Below are positions 7,422 through 16,203 of a DNA stretch of 35,361 nucleotides, piece after piece. The stretch's first letter is position 1. Every line of letters begins with the position of its first letter. The notes under the pieces were generated by a model. It was not told the origin of the DNA and did not search any database. It worked only from the letters and a program-made list of their open reading frames with translations. Source of the stretch: Phycisphaerae bacterium (GTDB lineage: Bacteria > Planctomycetota > Phycisphaerae > UBA1845); assembly GCA_029260215.1 (NCBI GenBank), contig JAJDDQ010000069.1, positions 1 to 35,361 of the forward strand, read 5' to 3'. The position numbers and the translations under genes were made by a program.

Positions 7422-8621
7422 TTACTGGTTCATCTCACGCGACGTGGACGCGTAAACTTCATCGAGTGCACGACGCATGGTCCAAGCATTCTTTTTGGAG
7501 TCATGTGAGCGCCGAACGGCCATGAGCGCGTCGGTCAGCGTGTCTTTTTCCGACGCTCCGATCATTCCATCGGCACTGGCGAGTAGACCCATCGCGGTCA
7601 TCTCGTAGACGGCTGTGCAGGCCGCCGCGTGCCCGTCATTGAACATCGGTGCGCCACGGTTGATTGCCTCTTGAATCAAATCTCTGGCACGCGGAGTCGC
7701 TTGTGATCGCCTCGAATCATTCGGCAACAGAACTTCGTCGATTACGTGAATCACACCGTTGTCGGCCATAACGTCGGCATTCACAACGCGCGCCGAATTG
7801 ACTTTAACTCCGCTGGAGGCATCGATTCGAACGGCTTGACCCTGCAGCGTCTTCGCCTCACTGAGCTTGACCACGTCGCTCGCCAGCATTTTCCCAGAGA
7901 CGACGTGATAGGTCAGGATCGACTGAAGCTTCGGGATGTCGTTGAGCAGACTCTCGACGGTACCCTTCGGCAACTTGGCAAAGGCTTCGTCCGTTGGCGC
8001 GAAGACGGTGAACGGACCATCTCCTTGGAGTGCACCCGTTAGATCTGCAGCTTCAAGCGCTGCGAGCAACGTCTTGAACGAGCCCGCGGTTCTCGCGGTT
8101 TCAATGATGTCGTTCGCTGGAATCAGGACGGTGTCGATTACGTGAATCACTCCGTTCGACGTTTCGATGTCCGTCTTCACGACGTTGGCGTTACCGACCA
8201 TCACTCCGCCCGAGGTCTTGATCTTCAACGACTGGCCAAGTGCTGTCTTCGCCGAGCTTAGCTTGACTACGTCGGCGGCCATCACGCGACCCGGAACAAC
8301 GTGGTATTTCAGAATGGCACCGAGGCGATCCGGATCAGCCAGCAGCGCTTTGATCGTATCCTTAGGCAATTTGGCGAAGGCTTCATCCGTCGGCGCGAGC
8401 ACGGTAAACGGTCCATCGGATTTGAGGGTCTCGACCAACCCGGCAGCCTTTACAGCCGTCACAAGGGTTTCAAATTGACCTGCAGCGACTGCAGTATCGA
8501 CGATGTCCTTTGCTGTCGAGCCGTGTCCGCATTTTCCACAATGGGCGTGTGCGGGAGTGGCAGCCCACATGGCCGTCGAAAGAGCGCCAATAGCGACCAG
8601 AGCAGTTGAGTTCTTTTTCAT
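7422..8621 (-). CDS. Secreted protein with two fasciclin (FAS1) domains
   Basis: Exported protein of 399 residues. The signal peptide ([20 protein letters not shown] then ATPAHA) is followed by a short Cys/His-rich segment (HCGKCGHG). Two FAS1 domains span about 39-170 and 171-303; each has the H1 motif ([14 protein letters not shown] and [14 protein letters not shown]), a central YHVVPG or YHVVSG box and the closing [11 protein letters not shown] or [11 protein letters not shown] motif. A C-terminal helical extension of about 90 residues ([20 protein letters not shown] onward) is not FAS1; I recall similar tails in planctomycete proteins with unknown role. FAS1 domains act in adhesion and surface interactions. 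The start has AGGAA upstream. Confidence 0.95.
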   Translation of the reverse strand: MKKNSTALVAIGALSTAMWAATPAHAHCGKCGHGSTAKDIVDTAVAAGQFETLVTAVKAAGLVETLKSDGPFTVLAPTDEAFAKLPKDTIKALLADPDRLGAILKYHVVPGRVMAADVVKLSSAKTALGQSLKIKTSGGVMVGNANVVKTDIETSNGVIHVIDTVLIPANDIIETARTAGSFKTLLAALEAADLTGALQGDGPFTVFAPTDEAFAKLPKGTVESLLNDIPKLQSILTYHVVSGKMLASDVVKLSEAKTLQGQAVRIDASSGVKVNSARVVNADVMADNGVIHVIDEVLLPNDSRRSQATPRARDLIQEAINRGAPMFNDGHAAACTAVYEMTAMGLLASADGMIGASEKDTLTDALMAVRRSHDSKKNAWTMRRALDEVYASTSREMNQ

Positions 8622-8870
8622 CTCTTGTTCCTTTTTTAATCGTGGCCCGTTAACACGAGCGCTCTGTTTTCCGGCTGACTCGAACGATCGAGTCTTGCTA
8701 AGCCGGTTTTCGTTCCACGTTTTTGACTTCGCTCGTCGGTTGCGTTTGGATTCAGGGTTGAGAGGGATTTCTGGTTCAAGCTGGGCGTAGCATGCACGCG
8801 GCAGCCGCGTTGCTGCGGATTCGGAGTCGTCGCTAGATGGCGCGCTGAGACTCGTGGATCGGTTGTTGTT

Positions 8871-9425
8871 CTAAGAGCCGAGTTCGGCTTTGAAGAACGA
8901 GAAGTGATGCGCCGCGTGAATGGAGTGGAATCGCCGCCAGGTTCGACCGCTCATCTTACCCAGTAGGCTGTGGTAGCCCCAGGTTGAGTGAGGTGACGAA
9001 CACTTTCGATCGAAAGCGGCAGCAGCATCCTCCAAGCGTTTTATCCCGTCATCGAGCAGAACGGAGCCGGATGGTGCGACAGACGCCGGCGCAGGAACAC
9101 CTCTTGGGAACCAGCCCGTCGCGAGCATGAAATGCTTGATGCACCACCGCTTGGCGCGCTCAAAGCGGCTGAGACTATTCCAGCGACGTGGCGGTCCTTC
9201 GTCACCATTGCCCCGAACGGTCGACTCGAAAGCCAGCGTCAGATGGTCGCAGACCTCAGCAAGTGACCACGTTTCACCTTGGACCGCTTTGGCGGCCGCC
9301 AGCCGTTTGGCTTGGTCCGGAATCCACTGCAGAGTTCGGAATGCGAGCTTTTTTGCCACACGGCTAGCCGGCGCTGTTGGAGTTGCCCCGATGAGACCGG
9401 CCGAAACTAGACTTTGCTGAATCAT
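8871..9425 (-). CDS. DUF1569 (DinB-superfamily) protein
   Basis: Protein of 184 residues with features of the DUF1569 branch of the DinB/YfiT four-helix superfamily: an early helix with WSLAEVCDHLTLAFE (first His of the potential metal site) and a C-terminal IHAAHHFSFF (His pair). Members are putative metal-dependent enzymes, often thiol transferases, but DUF1569 itself is uncharacterised. The ATG at 9423-9425 has AGGAG seven bases upstream. It is divergent from the ECF sigma operon, separated by 380 bases, and lies upstream of the FAS1 gene after a 250-base gap. That gap (8622-8870) holds no gene. Confidence 0.8.
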   Translation of the reverse strand: MIQQSLVSAGLIGATPTAPASRVAKKLAFRTLQWIPDQAKRLAAAKAVQGETWSLAEVCDHLTLAFESTVRGNGDEGPPRRWNSLSRFERAKRWCIKHFMLATGWFPRGVPAPASVAPSGSVLLDDGIKRLEDAAAAFDRKCSSPHSTWGYHSLLGKMSGRTWRRFHSIHAAHHFSFFKAELGS

Positions 9426-9806
9426 GGAACACTCCTGTCCTTAAAGGCCCTCGACAAAGGTCGACCCGCCAGTATCAATCTGTTCGCTCCACCGCCGGCC
9501 CTGGATTCAGATGGTCCTTTTGGTGGCATTTCGGGACCCCGTGTCCGGACTCGGGCTTGCGCTGGCAGCGATCTGCCGGCGTTAGAAACGAATCCAATGG
9601 ACGATGATGATCGAAAACGATCCTATGAGGGCCTAGTGAGCGTTCCTTGAAGCGTGGTTGATCCAGCGCCGGCCCAGGTGATTGCGCTCGGTGGCCATTC
9701 TGTGATGCTGAAAAACCGCTAGAATGGAGCAGCGCGAAACGGAGGCTTGCAGCTCCAGCTTCGCGTGGTGTTCCAGCAGAACTTTACGCGGACGGTGGAG
9801 TGCGGT
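9426..9806. other. Divergent regulatory region, no gene seen
   Basis: A 381-base gap between the divergent DUF1569 and ECF sigma genes. It must hold promoters for both. A TAGAAT hexamer at 9720-9725 could be a -10 box for the sigma operon, but no acceptable -35 box lies 16-18 bases upstream, so it is not called. No long repeat or terminator was found. Confidence 0.5.
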
Positions 9807-10370
9807 TTGACCGAGTCTCTTCTTCAACGGGTCGCTGCCGGTGATACGGCGGCCGTCGCAGAGTGTGTTGACACCTTCGGAGGTCTGGTGTGGTCGCTTG
9901 CGCGACGAATTCTCAACCGCCCTTCCGAAGCCGAGGACGCCGTGCAGGAAGTGTTTATCGCGTTGTGGAAGAACGCTTCAAGGTTCGATCCGTCCATCGC
10001 GTCCGAAACGACCTTTGTGGCGATGATCGCGAGACGGCGCTTGATCGATCGGCAACGCCGCAACGCACGTCGACCCGAAGGCGAGCCGGTTGCGATTGAG
10101 GATCTGCCACTCAGTGCGCCGGAAGAACCTGAGCAGTTTGAGTTGCAGGATGAAGCTGCCAAGGCGGTGGCCGCCCTCGAGCAGCTTAAGCCCGAGCAGC
10201 GGAACGTGCTTCGTCTCGCTGTGTGCCAAGGCTGGCCACATCAGCTGATAGCGGATCGACTTGGGCTTCCGCTGGGTACCGTCAAGACGCACGTTCGTCG
10301 AGGTCTTATCAAGGTCCGGGAGGAACTCGCTGCTGAAGGCATCGCCCCGAGCAATGAGGCTCAGCGATGA
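9807..10370 (+). CDS. ECF-family RNA polymerase sigma factor
   Basis: Extracytoplasmic-function sigma factor of about 187 residues. Region 2 is clear (GGLVWSLARRILNRPSEAED followed by AVQEVFIALWKNASRFD), and region 4 contains LEQLKPEQRNVLRLAV and the HTH LIADRLGLPLGTVKTHVRRG. The TTG at 9807 is chosen because GGTGGAG sits six bases upstream and the protein then begins TESLLQRVAAGD, a usual ECF opening; an upstream ATG at 9747 would add 20 untypical residues. The stop overlaps the start of the next gene (ATGA at 10367), so the sigma factor is translationally coupled to its small anti-sigma-like partner, followed by the B12-binding protein. It probably directs transcription of nearby stress or light genes, and possibly its own operon. 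Confidence 0.93.
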   Translation: MTESLLQRVAAGDTAAVAECVDTFGGLVWSLARRILNRPSEAEDAVQEVFIALWKNASRFDPSIASETTFVAMIARRRLIDRQRRNARRPEGEPVAIEDLPLSAPEEPEQFELQDEAAKAVAALEQLKPEQRNVLRLAVCQGWPHQLIADRLGLPLGTVKTHVRRGLIKVREELAAEGIAPSNEAQR

Positions 10371-10630
10371 ACAGCAATACCGAGCGGAGCAAAGAGCGAA
10401 TGCTGCAGTTGCTGGCGGATCACGCTACGGAAGTCTTGGATTCGACCTCCGCCACGGAGTTGGCCGAATTGCTGTCGCTGCATCCGGAGTATGATGAGTC
10501 CTACTTTGAGCCGGCGGTAGCTGCAATCGACCTCGCTTTGATGCCTCCGTCTTCGGAACCGCTACCCGAGGGACTACGCGACCGAATTCTGTTGGACGGG
10601 CGGCGGTTCCTGGAAACAGACGAGGATTGA
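10367..10630 (+). CDS. Small soluble anti-sigma-factor-like protein
   Basis: Acidic, helical protein of 87 residues whose start overlaps the sigma stop (ATGA). The pattern LQLLADHATEVLDSTSATEL then LSLHPEYDESYFEPAVAAID and LPEGLRDRILLDGRRFLE resembles the N-terminal sigma-binding region of planctomycete anti-sigma factors. Those proteins normally continue into a membrane helix and an outer domain; here the protein ends after the first domain, so it is cytoplasmic. No zinc-binding HxxxCxxC is present. A sensor is therefore needed elsewhere, and the next gene in the operon, the B12-binding protein, is the obvious candidate. Anti-sigma activity is inferred from similarity and operon position. 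Confidence 0.6.
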   Translation: MNSNTERSKERMLQLLADHATEVLDSTSATELAELLSLHPEYDESYFEPAVAAIDLALMPPSSEPLPEGLRDRILLDGRRFLETDED

Positions 10631-10637
10631 GATTCGC

Positions 10638-11699
10638 ATGAACACAGACGCACAAAACGCAAGCAGGGTTATCGATTCGGTCGCGAAAGCTGTGGCCAAT
10701 TGGACCGCCGACGAGCATGCCAAAGCGAATCCTGAATTACCGAATCGCTACGGTTCCGGATGGCGTGCCGAATGGACAGGCCACACGTTGTCGCAAATCC
10801 ACATGTTGGCACAGGCCGTTGCGGTCCGAAGTGCCGATCTTTTCGTGCACCACGTTTGTTGGACCTGCGACTCGTTCGAGGCGCGCGGGATCCAAGGAGC
10901 GGACTTGATACAGAACACCCAATGCATGCGGGAGGTGCTTGCCAAGGAGTTGCCGCCGCCCGTCGCCCAAGCGGTGTTGCCGTTCGTTGAAACGTCCATC
11001 ACTGAGTTGCAGTCGGGCTATCGCAAACGCAACATGGATCCATCGCTTGATGAACGGCATCGCAAACGCACTCTTCAGTACCTCGAGGCTATTCTTGAGG
11101 GCGATCGAACCGCAGCAGAATCGTCGATACTCGCCACGCTTGATGAAGGAACGACAATCGCTGAGGTCTACGAGGGGATCTTGGCGCCGACCCAAGCTCG
11201 GTTGGGTTGGATGTGGCATCGCGGCGAAATCAGCGTTGCTGACGAACACTTCGGCAGCGCCACGACCCAGTCGGTCATGTCCTTGCTTCGGTCGCGTTTC
11301 CCAAAGAAAGAACCCAACGGCCGCATCGTCGTAGCGACCTCAACGTCGGGCGACTTGCATGATATCGGTTTGCGAATGGTAACGGACTTGTTTGAGATCG
11401 ACGGCTGGACCGTTATCTACTTGGGTGCGAATACACCGACCATGGATCTCATCGAGTTACTCGATCGACGCAGGCCAGACTTGCTTGCACTCGCTGTTAG
11501 CACGGGCTTGACGCTTCGCGATGCCGGGGAGCTTCTCGAGAGAATTCGCGACACCAGCAGCATTTCTGAAATGAAAGTGCTTATCGGCGGACCGCCCTTC
11601 AGATTCGCGCCCGACCTTTGGCGGGAACTGGGTGCGGATGGATGCGCCACCTCATGCACCGAGGCGGTCAAGCTCGGCAACCAGCTCGTAGCGTCCTGA
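10638..11699 (+). CDS. B12-binding photoreceptor-like protein without DNA-binding domain
   Basis: Protein of 353 residues. The C-terminal ~140 residues form a Rossmann-like cobalamin-binding domain with the axial-ligand motif DLHDIG (H241) and a later GG motif (LIGGPPF). Before it lies a helical cap domain with W193-x9-E203-H204 (WHRGEISVADEH), the signature of the CarH/LitR B12-dependent photoreceptors, in which adenosylcobalamin is photolysed. CarH has an N-terminal MerR-type HTH; here the ~130 N-terminal residues are a different, mainly helical segment with several Cys, His and Trp, and no HTH is visible. It sits 7 bases after the anti-sigma-like gene. My inference is a cytoplasmic light or B12 sensor acting on the sigma/anti-sigma pair. 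A methionine-synthase-like or corrinoid methyltransferase role is less likely because no methyltransferase gene is nearby. Confidence 0.85.
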   Translation: MNTDAQNASRVIDSVAKAVANWTADEHAKANPELPNRYGSGWRAEWTGHTLSQIHMLAQAVAVRSADLFVHHVCWTCDSFEARGIQGADLIQNTQCMREVLAKELPPPVAQAVLPFVETSITELQSGYRKRNMDPSLDERHRKRTLQYLEAILEGDRTAAESSILATLDEGTTIAEVYEGILAPTQARLGWMWHRGEISVADEHFGSATTQSVMSLLRSRFPKKEPNGRIVVATSTSGDLHDIGLRMVTDLFEIDGWTVIYLGANTPTMDLIELLDRRRPDLLALAVSTGLTLRDAGELLERIRDTSSISEMKVLIGGPPFRFAPDLWRELGADGCATSCTEAVKLGNQLVAS

Positions 11700-11723
11700 T
11701 CCCAATCATCTCGATGTAGCACA

Positions 11724-11744
11724 AAACACGCCTCAACCGTGTTT
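11724..11744 (+). terminator. Hairpin after the sigma/B12 operon
   Basis: AAACACG and CGTGTTT form a 7-bp stem around a 7-base loop, 25 bases past the B12-protein stop codon. A short T-rich stretch follows. It is a plausible intrinsic terminator of the three-gene operon. Confidence 0.5.
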
Positions 11745-11861
11745 GTTCGCGATCTCGCAGTTTTTTGAAGTCTCTGAATCCGTCCAGCAGCCGTCTGCGA
11801 AGGTATCAGTGACGAGCCAAGCCGAGTTGGTTTTGGACGTCACAATCGGAGACTTTGGATA

Positions 11862-12440
11862 ATGAACCTTCGACCCTCAAGAAATATTCGACGCACAACG
11901 CTCACCGTCGGCATAGCGGCCGTCGCCGTGGTTTCCATGATCGTTGGTCGCGCCACCACGATGCCCAGCCGCAATCCGACCGGAGAGATCTTTCCCTCCG
12001 TGCGGGGTCAGTCCCTGGAGAAAAAGCCGATCGAGATTCCGACCGCCTTTGCGGGCGGGCCTGCGGTTCTCTTGGTTGGCTACAAGCAATCAGCGCAGTT
12101 CGACATCGACCGGTGGCTCATGGGCCTAATGCAGGCCAATACCAAAGCACAGATTGTCGAGATACCGACGATTCCGGGACTCGTGCCAACAATTGCGTCC
12201 GGTTGGATCGACGATGGGATGCGATCGGGGATACCGAAAGAAGATTGGGGTTCTGTGATCACCCTTTATGGAGGTGCGGCGAAGCCGGTTGCTGCACTTA
12301 CCGGGACGGCGAACGGGCAACGCGCTCGCATCATAGTTCTCGATGCGACGGGTAAAGTTGTTTGGTTCGACGACGAGGGCTACTCCGCCCGAAAAGCGGC
12401 AGACGTAGCAAGTCTCGTCGCCGGGCTAAGCGATTCCTAA
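11862..12440 (+). CDS. Membrane-anchored or exported thioredoxin-like-fold protein
   Basis: Protein of 192 residues with a single N-terminal hydrophobic segment (TLTVGIAAVAVVSMIVGRAT), either an anchor or an uncleaved signal. The rest reads like a thioredoxin-fold domain related to the ATP10/YtfJ type: FPSVRGQSLEKKPIEIP, then GGPAVLLVGYKQSAQFDIDR as the first strand and helix, and a closing RIIVLDATGKVVWFDDEGY hairpin. No CxxC redox motif is present at the expected place (GYKQSAQF), so it is unlikely to be a disulfide oxidoreductase. The ATG has GGAG ten bases upstream. The DUF4397 lipoprotein gene follows after 50 bases. Exact function unknown. Confidence 0.65.
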   Translation: MNLRPSRNIRRTTLTVGIAAVAVVSMIVGRATTMPSRNPTGEIFPSVRGQSLEKKPIEIPTAFAGGPAVLLVGYKQSAQFDIDRWLMGLMQANTKAQIVEIPTIPGLVPTIASGWIDDGMRSGIPKEDWGSVITLYGGAAKPVAALTGTANGQRARIIVLDATGKVVWFDDEGYSARKAADVASLVAGLSDS

Positions 12441-12490
12441 ACAAGCGAAACTCGAAGAGCGCACTGAACAGTGCGAGGGAGAATAGACAG

Positions 12491-13162
12491 ATGATGATGC
12501 GATTTGCTCTGCTATTGGCGGGGACGATAGTTCTATTGCCGGGTTGCGTACCGATGAATGCGCCGCAAGAAACGGCTCGAATTCGAGTGGTTCACGCCAG
12601 CCCGGACGCACCGGACGTTGACATCTGTGCAAACGGAACGGCTGCCTTCACCGACGTGGCGTTTCCAAGCGCCACACCATACGCGACGGTCGAAGAGGGA
12701 ACGTATCAGATCCGCGTCATCGCGGCTGGAGGCAGCTGCGACGGAGGCGGGGTGATCGACGCAACGCTTCCCTTTCCGGCGGACAGCGAAACAACCGTCG
12801 TCGCGCTCAATTTCCTGACGGAGATCGAACCGCTGGTGCTTGAGGATGACAACTCGGAACCTGCGATGGGTATGGCGAAGGTGCGTTTCGTCCACGCTTC
12901 GCCCGACGCGCCGACCGTTGATATTACCATGACTGACGGAACTACGCTCTTTGACAACATTTCTTTCAAAGAAGTCGGAAGTTACATCGAAGCGCCCGCG
13001 GGAACGCTGGACTTGGAAGTGCGCGACGAGACGGGAACGGCAGTGGTTTTGACATTTGAGGATGTGACCCTCGAGGCGAGAACTGTCTACACGGTGTACG
13101 CGATCGGCCTGTTGCAAGGCGAGCCGACTCTGGACGCTCTGATCACGGTAGACAACGGCTAG
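12491..13162 (+). CDS. DUF4397-domain lipoprotein
   Basis: Lipoprotein of 223 residues. The signal sequence MMMRFALLLAGTIVLLPGC ends in an LPGC lipobox. The mature part contains two repeats with the DUF4397 signature, ARIRVVHASPDAPDVDI near residue 30 and AKVRFVHASPDAPTVDI near residue 130, each followed by beta-rich Ig-like sequence. DUF4397 proteins are surface or periplasmic and uncharacterised. The start at 12491 is chosen because the signal peptide begins there and GGGAG lies upstream; the 43 codons before it overlap the end of the preceding gene and are Arg-rich noise. A strong hairpin follows the gene, suggesting a two-gene unit with the thioredoxin-like gene. Confidence 0.88.
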   Translation: MMMRFALLLAGTIVLLPGCVPMNAPQETARIRVVHASPDAPDVDICANGTAAFTDVAFPSATPYATVEEGTYQIRVIAAGGSCDGGGVIDATLPFPADSETTVVALNFLTEIEPLVLEDDNSEPAMGMAKVRFVHASPDAPTVDITMTDGTTLFDNISFKEVGSYIEAPAGTLDLEVRDETGTAVVLTFEDVTLEARTVYTVYAIGLLQGEPTLDALITVDNG

Positions 13163-13239
13163 CGTCACGGGCTCAACTGAACGTGAACTTGCTCGAGTGG
13201 AATCCATGATAAGACGTTGATGCTGGGGGGCCAACGCAG

Positions 13240-13273
13240 GGGCGCATCCGTGCTGGGGAGGACGGATGCGCCC
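13240..13273 (+). terminator. Hairpin terminator after the DUF4397 gene
   Basis: Perfect 12-bp stem GGGCGCATCCGT/ACGGATGCGCCC with a 10-base loop, about 80 bases past the stop codon and before the PQQ-propeller gene. Only a few T residues follow, so termination may be partial. Confidence 0.6.
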
Positions 13274-13327
13274 TCTTCCAAGAAAAAGGAATGGCAGAAC
13301 GGCTAACCTCACTCAAAGGAACGAAGA

Positions 13328-14593
13328 ATGAATCGTGGGCTCTTAAGCAAATTGATGATCGGTGCGTTCTTTTGGATGTTGGTCGCAACGGCCGCAGCAA
13401 CCGATCCATCGCAAGAGGACTGGCCACAGTGGCGAGGTCCCACACGTGATGCGAAAGTGACAGGCGACATGCCGTGGCCTGGCTCTCTGGGCAACCTGAG
13501 CGAACGATGGCGTGTGCCGATGGGTCCGAGTTACTCCGGACCCATCGTCTGCGGCGAACGCGTTTTCGTGACGGAAACCGAGAACAAGAAGATGGAAATC
13601 GTCAGGGCGCTCGATCGAGCGACCGGCGCGGAGTTGTGGCGTACTTCTTGGACCGGGGCAATCAGCGTCCCGTTCTTTGCCAAGTCCAATGGTGATTGGA
13701 TTCGATCCACGCCAGCATGCGATGGGGAGTCGCTCTACGTCGCCGGTATTCGCGATGTTCTTGTTTGTCTCGATGTTGCGACGGGAACCAATCGCTGGCA
13801 GTTGGACTTCCCTGACCGCATTGGGAGTGCGGTCCCAAAGTTCGGGTGCGTCAGCTCCCCGTTGGTTGTCGGTGAATTCGTTTTCGTGCAGGCCGGCGGC
13901 GGCTTCGCCAAAGTCAACAAGAGGAACGGAGAGCTGCTCTGGAAGATCCTTGACGATGGCGGTGGCATGAGCAGCGCGTTCTCTTCACCGGTGCTGGCAA
14001 AGATCGCAGGGACTACCCAACTTCTGGTCCAGATGCGTGAGGAACTTGTCGGCGTAAGCCCAGAAGATGGTCGGATTCTCTGGCGACAGGAGGTTCCTTC
14101 TTATCGTGGAATGAACATATTGACGCCGACGGTGTTCGGCGATGGCATTTTCACTAGCACATACAAGAATCGCTCCTTCTTCTACCGTTTGGCCAGCAAC
14201 GACGGCGCATTATCGGCAAGCGAGGCGTGGGACAATTCCGCGCAGGGATACATGTCGTCTCCGGTCGTGATCGGTAATCACGCATACCTGCATCTCGGAA
14301 ACGGCCGTCTCTCCTGTCTTGATCTACAAGATGGCAAGCAGACGTGGCGGTCGAAATCTTTCGGAAAGTATTGGAGTATGGCGGCTCGCGATAATCGAAT
14401 CCTGGCGCTTGATGAGGGTGGAGAGCTTCTCTTGATCGATGCCGACCCGAAGGAGTTTCGGCTACTTGATCGACGAACGGTCTCCGAGAACGAGTGCTGG
14501 GCGCATCTCGCGGTGGCTGGCAACGATGTCGTGGTCCGTGACCTTGGAGGAGTGTCGCTTTTTGACTGGCGCGATACCGTTCCAACCGAATAA
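13328..14593 (+). CDS. Exported PQQ-like beta-propeller protein
   Basis: Protein of 421 residues with a signal peptide (LLSKLMIGAFFWMLVATAAA) followed at once by DWPQWRGPTRDAKV, the standard opening of planctomycete PQQ-like propeller proteins. Repeated blades follow, each with an AxxxxTGxxxW-type motif: RALDRATGAELWRTSW, CLDVATGTNRWQLDFP, VNKRNGELLWKILDDG, VSPEDGRILWRQEVP and CLDLQDGKQTWRSKSF. This is the BamB/quinoprotein fold; no catalytic residues of alcohol dehydrogenases are evident, so a binding or scaffold role outside the cytoplasm is more likely. The ATG has AAGGA seven bases upstream. The lipocalin gene follows after 40 bases, making this the first gene of a long co-directional run to the photolyase. 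Confidence 0.92.
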   Translation: MNRGLLSKLMIGAFFWMLVATAAATDPSQEDWPQWRGPTRDAKVTGDMPWPGSLGNLSERWRVPMGPSYSGPIVCGERVFVTETENKKMEIVRALDRATGAELWRTSWTGAISVPFFAKSNGDWIRSTPACDGESLYVAGIRDVLVCLDVATGTNRWQLDFPDRIGSAVPKFGCVSSPLVVGEFVFVQAGGGFAKVNKRNGELLWKILDDGGGMSSAFSSPVLAKIAGTTQLLVQMREELVGVSPEDGRILWRQEVPSYRGMNILTPTVFGDGIFTSTYKNRSFFYRLASNDGALSASEAWDNSAQGYMSSPVVIGNHAYLHLGNGRLSCLDLQDGKQTWRSKSFGKYWSMAARDNRILALDEGGELLLIDADPKEFRLLDRRTVSENECWAHLAVAGNDVVVRDLGGVSLFDWRDTVPTE

Positions 14594-14633
14594 AGGTGAC
14601 CTTTTGGATACCGATCAACTTGGAGATTGGAAA

Positions 14634-15245
14634 ATGGAAGTGGAATCACACGCAATTTCGGTACCCCTGCTAAGAGCCCGCAACTTGGCAAGGCGTTGTT
14701 CATGCTCGCTGTTTTTGCTGGCGACATTGGTCCTTTCTGGCTGTGGCGCGGTTAATCCTCCGCTTGCCACCGTCGACAAGGTTGACCTGGGAAGTTACAC
14801 GGGACGCTGGTTCGAGATCGCGCGATATCCGAACTCATTCGAGCCCGGATGCGTGGGCGTGACGGCTGACTACGCGTTGCGTGAAGATGGTCGCATCAGC
14901 GTTCTCAACACCTGCATTGAAGGCAACCTCGACGGAGATGTTCGACTCATCGAGGGTGTCGCTCGCGTCGTGGACGATAGCACGAACGCCAAGCTAGCCG
15001 TCACGTTCTTCGCTCCCTTTGAGGGCGACTACTGGATTCTCGAACTCGGCGATAATTATGAATACGCCGTTGTTGGCGAGCCCAGTCGAACCTTCCTTTG
15101 GATCCTCAGCCGTGAACCGGTGTTGGACCAGGACTTGTACGAAGATATCCTCAGTAGGCTGCCCGAGAGAAGCTACGTTCCGAATCGCCTCGAACTTGTT
15201 CCACAGCGAAGCGACGAGCAAAAGTCGGCGGATGCCGGAGGATAA
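14634..15245 (+). CDS. blc: Bacterial lipocalin (Blc-like lipoprotein)
   Basis: Lipoprotein of 203 residues. The signal segment CSLFLLATLVLSGC ends in an LSGC lipobox near residue 37. The lipocalin signature follows: SYTGRWFEIARYPNSFEPGC (the GxW motif with its usual Cys), YALREDGRISVLNTC, the FFAPFEGDYWILEL central strands and YAVVGEPSRTFLWILSR near the end. Blc-type lipocalins sit in the outer membrane and bind lysolipids, and they are induced by envelope stress. The start at 14634 has GGAG eight bases upstream; earlier in-frame codons lie inside the previous gene. Lipocalin genes are a recurrent member of light-induced gene sets controlled by LitR/CarH-type sensors, which fits the neighbourhood. 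Confidence 0.93.
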   Translation: MEVESHAISVPLLRARNLARRCSCSLFLLATLVLSGCGAVNPPLATVDKVDLGSYTGRWFEIARYPNSFEPGCVGVTADYALREDGRISVLNTCIEGNLDGDVRLIEGVARVVDDSTNAKLAVTFFAPFEGDYWILELGDNYEYAVVGEPSRTFLWILSREPVLDQDLYEDILSRLPERSYVPNRLELVPQRSDEQKSADAGG

Positions 15246-15280
15246 GACACAACCCGAATGTATCCAGATAGGGAGTGCAT

Positions 15281-16135
15281 ATGTTGACGTCCTTTTCTTC
15301 CGTCGTGACCCTGGCTGCAGCAGCCGCTGGTAGTATTTTTCTCTCTGGATGCTCGAGTCCGCTGCCGTGGCCGGAAAGCCCGCTGTATGACACACCGACG
15401 AACGATCCGGATTGGGTTACGCCTGCGAGCAAGGAAGAGGCGATGGCGGCTATGGCAGGACACTATGCCCACTACGACATCGTCGCCTACGACGGCGAGA
15501 CGGCCAATGGCCCGCTAGCCACGTTTATTGTCTCGTATGGCTTCACGGACCTGGTCATCGAAGATGGCGAGCTTGTTGCGTACGACAGCTTTTGCCGTGC
15601 CGAGTACATCGCCAATCAGTCATTCGACACGATCTTTTCTGATGCAGCAACACAGGCCATACAGCCCCCGGGTGCAATCGTCGACGTGTTTGAGGAGAAC
15701 GGGGAATGGAGGCTCTGGCGTCCCCCGACGCCGACGCTTATCGGTATTGGCGGTGACCCGAACGTCCCGCTTTCTGTGGACCGCAATGATCCAATGATCA
15801 GCGACGACGACAACGATGGGAAGCCGGGTGTGACCGTCGTCGTGAGGCTGTACGGCTTCATTGAAGGCGAGATCTACATTGCTCGGCGTGAGATCTTCGC
15901 CAACGACTTAACGCTCTACTCGGATGGCAGCCTGCGGGGCAGTGTAATCGACGATTCAGAGCAGCTCATCATTGGTGCATCGCTCGCAATTCTAGACACG
16001 CCCAACAATCCGCCCCAGCGGCGCGATCCCGGGCTGAATCCGATCATTTTGATACCAGTCTCAGACGACATCGACACGTGCGAAGAACTCATGGCGAACC
16101 GAGATTCCCTATTCCCAGCTGAGCCAGCATTCTGA
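15281..16135 (+). CDS. Lipoprotein of unknown function
   Basis: Protein of 284 residues starting with a lipoprotein signal (VVTLAAAAAGSIFLSGC, lipobox LSGC). The mature part is acidic and beta-rich, with repeated Asp-rich turns (MISDDDNDGKPGV) that may bind calcium, and few Cys. I do not recognise the family. The ATG at 15281 has GGGAG five bases upstream; a GTG at 15275 is a poorer start because it overlaps that motif. It lies 35 bases after the lipocalin gene and 68 before the SDR gene on the same strand, so it probably belongs to the same transcript. A surface role is inferred from the lipobox only. Confidence 0.75.
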   Translation: MLTSFSSVVTLAAAAAGSIFLSGCSSPLPWPESPLYDTPTNDPDWVTPASKEEAMAAMAGHYAHYDIVAYDGETANGPLATFIVSYGFTDLVIEDGELVAYDSFCRAEYIANQSFDTIFSDAATQAIQPPGAIVDVFEENGEWRLWRPPTPTLIGIGGDPNVPLSVDRNDPMISDDDNDGKPGVTVVVRLYGFIEGEIYIARREIFANDLTLYSDGSLRGSVIDDSEQLIIGASLAILDTPNNPPQRRDPGLNPIILIPVSDDIDTCEELMANRDSLFPAEPAF

Positions 16136-16203
16136 CAAGCATCTGATGGTGTGATGATTCCTCTCAAGATGATCACGGTAGGTCCATACTGGAGTGTGGC
16201 CTG

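Noticed and set aside
9720-9725. TAGAAT as -10 box of the sigma operon
   Set aside because: No acceptable -35 box at 16-18 bases upstream.
12362-12490. N-terminal extension of the DUF4397 lipoprotein
   Set aside because: Arg-rich sequence overlapping the preceding gene; the lipoprotein signal starts at 12491.
14439-14633. N-terminal extension of the lipocalin
   Set aside because: It lies mostly inside the PQQ-propeller gene in another frame; a ribosome binding site supports 14634.
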